From Pyrus communis (Eukaryota; Streptophyta; Magnoliopsida; Rosales; Rosaceae), in contig NC_084810.1 in assembly GCF_963583255.1 (NCBI RefSeq), positions 4,805,751-4,869,750 on the forward strand: DNA of 64,000 bases, written 5' to 3'. Below are positions 59,522 to 64,000 of the stretch, piece after piece. The notes beneath the pieces were generated by a model, which was given only the letters and a program-made list of their open reading frames with translations, was not told the DNA's origin and ran no database searches. Within the stretch, counting starts at the first letter, position 1, and every line of letters starts with the position of its first letter. The translations under genes were made by a program, and so were the position numbers.

Positions 59522-59946
59522 GTTGAAAACTTTCCCTCTTATGATAGCAAATGGTAAAAGGGATCGTTAGAATATCATAAGCACTGCACTATATATGGAA
59601 TTTTTTCTCCATTGACGTCGTTGATGTTCTAAATTGCAGACAATCCCAAAGAAACTAGCCGTAGCTGAAGATGTTTTAAATAAGAAGGGTATAATGATTC
59701 AGGATCCAACTGGGAGATTATGGCTCGTTAAACTTGACGTTCGCGGCAAGGGTTCCCAGTGTCGTGTGGATATGGCAGCTGGTTTGGGAGAATGCTGTGT
59801 AAAGCCAACCAGGTTTTACCTGGGACGAAGTCGTTTTTGAGTTTGTCAAGCAAAGTCTTTTGCAAATTCATATCTACAGAGTGGAAGCATTAGGAGGCAA
59901 ATCCCGGCGATTACTTTCTCCGAATGTTATAGAAAACGCACCTTAA
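59428..59946 (+). pseudogene. Frameshifted duplicate of B3 exon 4
   Basis: 59640-59946 repeats exon 4 of the upstream gene (307 against 306 bp) with acceptor TTGCAG intact. A 2-bp insertion in GAATGCTGTGTAAAGCC (about 59796) shifts frame and leads to a stop at 59838. A 1-bp loss in CCTGGGACGAAG follows. Only 18 bp of exon 3 precede it, so there is no complete gene. It might be skipped, or used as an alternative last exon, which would give a truncated second B3 domain. Confidence 0.88.
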
Positions 59947-60481
59947 GATTGGTCTAAGCGGCCTTGAAGGCGGAGCAATGATGAAAACACCTCTGCCCAG
60001 CAGAGTAAGCTTAAACTTACTTAGACGTGATCGAGGTGTGCCTAAACGACTGAAGTGCTGCGTTTGGATATGAATTTTTATTTTTTTATTTTTTGAAATG
60101 GAAACTTGGCAACGAAGAAGAAGAAGATATTACCTTTAATTTAGATGAAGAGATTTGGATAAATGATTATTTTTTTATCTTATTTTTTAAGTATGTTTGA
60201 GAGTTAAATTTTTTTTTGTGATTTGTGCATTTTTAAATGACAATGGGCATTTGTTTTACATATTATATTATAATATATATATTAATAATTTTAAATCTCG
60301 TGAAAATATCGCCTAATGCCTCAAAACTTTCGTTCAGACGAAGCTGTCCATGAAATTACTTAACTTCGGCATCGCCTTTTAAAACTACTTAACTTTACCT
60401 ACTTGTGATTCTTTCATTTCATGCCATCAGTAATCCATTTGCAAAAACCAGACCAGCACATATTTTAACTAAACAAATTAA

Positions 60482-60630
60482 GGGGTGTGATATCTACACA
60501 TTTCATTTTACTTCTCACATACCTTTTTAATTTTTGGTTGTCGAATCAGATGAATTGAAGAAGATCAACGGATAGAAATTATAAAAGGGTATATGAGAAA
60601 TAAAATGGAGTGTGTGCATAGCACATTCCC
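60482..60630. mobile_element. MITE, 149 bp, with paralogous empty site
   Basis: Ends GGGGTGTGATATCTACACA / TGTGTGCATAGCACATTCCC are inverted relatives continuing into TTTACTTCTCA. Flanked by AAATTAA (60475-60481 and 60631-60637). The undisturbed site is present in the other copy of the tandem duplication (CTAAACAAATTAAAACATTA at 59338). Same family as 43605-43752. Confidence 0.9.
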
Positions 60631-60637
60631 AAATTAA

Positions 60638-61171
60638 AACATTAGAAACCTAGCTTCTTGGCATGCTGTCACGGTGCATCAAGATTGGACATGTGATTAG
60701 ACTCCAAGCTTTTGGGCCTACTGAAAATCTTATGGGCTGCCTGTATGGCTATCGTGGGCTAGGTATCCTTTGGTCCATTCGCATATGGTCATCTAGAAAA
60801 GGTTAAGTTACCCAAAAAGAAAGAAAGGGAAAGCTCTTTTAATTGGAAGAGAAAGCTCCCTTTGTGGAGGTTTTGTACGGGGTGACAAAATTATCGAAAA
60901 GAATAAAACTAGGAAACATAAAGCTCCCCAAAATGAAAGGGAAAGCTCTTTCAATTGGGCCACAAGAAACCGATATATAAGAACAGATAGGATTAAAGAC
61001 AAGCAAAAACGAGCTACAGATATCAAGCAGTAAACTCATAAAAAGCTTTGAAGCGTCGGATTCACTGAAGACCAGAAGGGTTGTCAGCTGCTCCTGTTTC
61101 AATAAGCCAATCATCTGTTCTGTAGAGTCCCGAGCGAACTATCTAGTTTGAAAGGAATACCAAAAGTCGAA
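60638..61171. other. Upstream region of B3 gene 2
   Basis: 60709-61050 matches parts of 54625-55545, the corresponding spacer before B3 gene 1. The last 120 bp are a probable 5' leader; AAGGAATACCAAAAGT just before the start is shared by both genes. Confidence 0.55.
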
Positions 61172-64000
61172 ATGGCAAGGAAACTAGTGAAGCATTCGCA
61201 AAAGAAACAATCTTTCTACACTATCCTACTCGGTGACTTCTCCCGGCATCTGGTACGTAACATCCTCAGACTTCTTTCTCCCTATAATTTAAAGATACAT
61301 AAATCAAGAATCAAGAATCTCTCTTTTCTTTCTGCTTTCTTGATTTCTGTCTGTTCGGTTCTTTTTTTCTTCCAAGACTATTCTTTGGCGCCCTTCAAGT
61401 TTAATCAATATGTTAGATTCTGAAAGATGCCCATGAATTCTAGCTAGTTGAAGGTTGATAATAACCTGTTCATGGTTCGTGTTTGAAACCACTTCTCACT
61501 AGCGGGTGCACATTAAGGAGGCAAATTTGCCACCATAGCACGTCTACAGGAAAAGCGAGGTTTCTGAGGGTCATACCACCGATAAATATGTGCTTCTCAA
61601 GCACTGTGTTTCTTATGTGATTGTATTGTTCGCTTACTATCATGTTAAACCCTTTTTTTAGATCCGCATATTTAATGGCACATCATGTTAATATATAGTA
61701 GGTTTTATCCTGTATATAAATTAATTAATTGGTATATTGGAAATTGGCATGGCATCTCCATTAAGATTAGGTAATGTATTTGTAGACTTGTAGTCGTCAG
61801 ATTGGAGTTTCCATGTTAATAGTTCTGTTTTGAGAAGTACATATTCTTTGGTTTTAAAAATCAATTACATTTTGCAGCGTATACCACCTAAGTTCGTCAA
61901 GAACTTCAATGGACGGTCACTTTGCAAATGTGTTCTTTGGGCCCCCAATGGATTACGGAGGACTGTGGAATTGGAAGGGAGAAAGAATGGCTTATTCTTC
62001 GATGATGGTTGGCAATATTTTGTGAAGGATCATCATTTAGAAAAAGGGGATTTTTTGGTTTTCAAATATGATGGCAAATCAAAGTTTAAAGTTGTAATCT
62101 ATGATACAACTGCTTGTGAGAAGGATGTAGAGATAGCTGACAGCTGGAGGATTGGCAGTTGTATTCCTTTGTTTAACATCAGACAGGCTCGAGTAAAAGA
62201 AGAAATTAATGAACTTCAAACTGACAACTACAACGAAAATTGTGAAAACAAAGTGTTCAATTCTGGAAGAAGGAAGTGTAAGTTATTCGCTATATATTTT
62301 CTCTAGCAGCTTTGTTTATTCTTTTCTTAAACTGTTTATCAATTGGTAATGTGCAGGTAATCATGTTACATCGGGGAAGAGACCTGCACACGATGACAGA
62401 GAAGCAACATCAACTGAATCCGTCGTGTTCAATTCAAAGAACTTGTGTTTTAAAGCAATCTTTAACAATCCAAGGCAATACCGCGCGGTGAGTACGTTAA
62501 TTGTCATCCAATTCTGAAGCCAACTACACATATTTTTGAAAACTTCCCCTCTTATGATTGCAAATGGTAAAAGAGATCTTTAGAATATTGTAGAATTATC
62601 AGCGAGACAGGCCATACGACCCACTAGGTCTCGGTATTAGTTGAAGTAAGGTTATGATATTTAAACTCTTATTTTCTCATTGATACGATCGATGTGAGAC
62701 ATTTCAACATGCCCCGTTACGTGAGACCTAATAGTGGGTCACACGTGGGAGATCCACACATCGATAACCACGTGGAGCCAAGGAGACTTACCCTACACGT
62801 GGGGCCAAGGGATCCACCATCATTGCGCGGGGCCAAGAGGACTGGAGTAAGGTTAGGATATTTAAACTCTTATTTTCTCATTGATAGGATCGATGTGAGA
62901 CATTTCAACATGCCCCCTTACGTGAGACCCAATAGTGGATCGCACGTGGAAAATACACACATCGACAACCACGTGGAGCCAAGGGGACTCACCCTACACG
63001 CAAGGCTAAGGGACCCACCATCATCACGTGGGGCCAAAGGGACCCACCCATCACATGATAGTATAGTACAGGCCCAACTCTTATTTTCTCATTAATAGGA
63101 TCGATGTGAGACATTTCAACATGCCCCCTTACGTGAGACCCAATAGTGGATCGCACGTGGAAAATCCACACATCGATAACCACGTGGAGCCAAGGGGACT
63201 CAACCTACACGCAAGGCTAAGGGACCCACCATCATCACGTGGGGCCAAAGGGACCCACCCATCACGTGGTAGTATAGTACAGGCCCAACTCTTATTTTCT
63301 CATTGATAGGATCGATGTGAGACATTTCAACATGCCCCCTTACGTGAGACCCAATAGTGGATCGCACGTGGAAAATCCACACATCGACAACCACGTGGAG
63401 CCAAGGGGACTCACCCTACACGCAAGGCTAAGGGACCCACCATCATCACGTGGGGCCAAAGGGACCCACCCATCACGTGGTAGTATAGTACAGGCCCAAC
63501 TCTTATTTTCTCATTGATAGGATCGATGTGAGACATTTCAGCATGCCTCCTTACGTGAGACCCAATAGTGAGTCGCACGTGGAAAATCCACACATCGACA
63601 ACCACGTGGAGCCAAGGGGACTCACCCTACACGCAAGGCCAAGGGACCCACCATCATCACGTGGGGCCAAAGGGACCCACCCATCACGTGGTAGTATAGT
63701 ACAGGCCCGCTCCTTGACTCTGATACCATGTAGAATTATGAGAGAGACGGGCCATACGGCTCACTTCCAACAACACCGATATTGTCCCCAACTTGGGAAT
63801 TACTACTTGCACAATTCGTCAGGTGTAAGGTATTATCACAAAAGGTATCGGTACTAGTTGGAGTGAGGTTATGATATTTAAACTCTTATTTTCTCATTGA
63901 TAAGGTCGATGTGGGACATTTCAACAAATACCACAAGCACTGCACTCTATATGGAGTTTTATCTCCATTGATGTTGTTGATGTTCCAAATTGTAGACAAT
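61172..64000 (+). CDS. REM-type B3 protein gene 2, exons 1-3 and first bases of exon 4
   Basis: Exons 61172-61252 (81 bp), 61878-62277 (400 bp) and 62357-62487 (131 bp) have exactly the sizes and phases of B3 gene 1. Exon 4 begins at 63996 (acceptor TTGTAG) and leaves the window. First B3 domain: FYTILLGDFSRHL, RIPPKFVKNFNGRS, GWQYFVKDHHLEKGDFLVF. The linker and the start of the second domain (CFKAIFNNPRQYRA) are intact. No stop or shift in the visible part. ATG 61172 chosen because it aligns with gene 1; the codons upstream contain no ATG. Intron 3 is enlarged to 1.5 kb by a TRIM-like element that ends only about 70 bp before the acceptor. Probable nuclear DNA-binding protein like its neighbour. 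Confidence 0.9.
62589..63926 (-). mobile_element. TRIM-like LTR element with amplified interior, in B3 gene 2 intron 3
   Basis: LTR-like direct ends 62589-62709 and 63729-63926 start TGTAGAATTAT and end GACATTTCAACA; the first is shortened internally. On the minus strand the right end is followed by TGGTATCAGAGTCAAGG, an initiator-Met primer site. Flanking 5-mers AATAT / AATAC. The matching place in B3 gene 1 intron 3 (GTTAGAATATCATAAGCACT, 58452 onward) is empty. No protein coding: repeated short frames are a by-product of the array. Confidence 0.8.
62710..63728. repeat. Tandem array, five units, 211-bp period
   Basis: Units begin (TGCCCCCTTACGTGAGACC) at 62710, 62911, 63122, 63333 and 63544. 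The first is 201 bp, the next three are 211 bp and nearly identical. Each unit ends with the terminal part of the LTR (TTATTTTCTCATTGATAGGA...GACATTTCAACA), so the repeated unit is interior plus LTR end. Rich in CACGTGG motifs. Confidence 0.92.

Larger units (their letters stand above)
58318..60480 (+). repeat. 1.1-kb tandem duplication covering the last intron and exon of B3 gene 1
   Basis: 59428-60480 repeats 58318-59345 with few changes: the exon 3 end and donor (GCGCGGTGAGTA / GTGCGGTGAGTA), a (TA)n run, exon 4, and the 3' flank through AACTAAACAAATTAA. Junction sequence CATGTGATTATGTTACTTATCATCC at 59402-59427. In copy 2 a MITE sits at 60482. Confidence 0.9.

Noticed and set aside
62710..63728. 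CRISPR-like evenly spaced repeats
   Set aside because: Units are long direct tandem copies without variable spacers, in a plant intron.
62694..63857. Repeated proteins beginning MRHFNMP or VRHFNMP, 66-133 codons
   Set aside because: Generated by the 211-bp array (period not a multiple of three) inside an intron; open frames appear on both strands.

Overview
This is a 64-kb piece of plant nuclear DNA from a eudicot. The mix of transposable elements suggests Rosaceae, possibly the apple/pear group, but that is an inference from general familiarity and not from a database search. The support for a plant genome is direct: spliced genes with GT-AG introns, AT-rich spacers, Ty1/copia and Ty3/gypsy LTR retrotransposons, a 5S-bearing (Cassandra-type) TRIM element, MITEs, and plant-specific families (a phytosulfokine-receptor-like LRR protein, DETOXIFICATION/MATE transporters, REM-type B3 proteins). 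I saw no tRNA gene, true rRNA gene, CRISPR array or bacterial-style operon.

Layout. 1-1466 (minus) is the N-terminal half of a PSKR2-like receptor kinase running off the left edge. 7386-10325 (plus) is a complete four-exon peroxisomal 3-hydroxybutyryl-CoA dehydrogenase ending in Ser-Lys-Leu. 11917-12084 is a 55-codon Cys-then-Lys/Glu-rich small protein gene. 13249-20719 is a nested block: a decayed copia element sits in the terminal 5 bp of a 2.56-kb solo LTR. 22247-24743 is an intact seven-exon MATE transporter gene. 25-28.5 kb holds TE remnants and a hAT-type MITE. 28.5-43.8 kb is a long-terminal-inverted-repeat DNA element split by a 13.8-kb Tat-type gypsy element, which carries two RNase H domains and an intron-containing antisense gene with a plant-mobile-domain-like region. 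46246-54225 is a second MATE gene, a tandem relative of the first, whose second exon is split by a young 5.6-kb copia element (5-bp target duplication, LTRs differing at 3 of 403 positions). 54.4-64.0 kb is a tandem cluster of two-domain B3 genes: an old 3' remnant, one complete gene, one frameshifted exon duplicate, and a second gene whose last exon leaves the window. The introns of this cluster host a three-LTR Cassandra array and a TRIM-like element with a 211-bp internal tandem array.

The ordinary genes are unrelated single-copy or tandem plant genes and do not form a pathway. The main interest is genome dynamics. Tandem gene duplicates provide built-in empty sites that date and prove several insertions. 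The gypsy element carries a spliced antisense gene. A transporter gene looks freshly knocked out while its remaining exons and splice sites are still undamaged.
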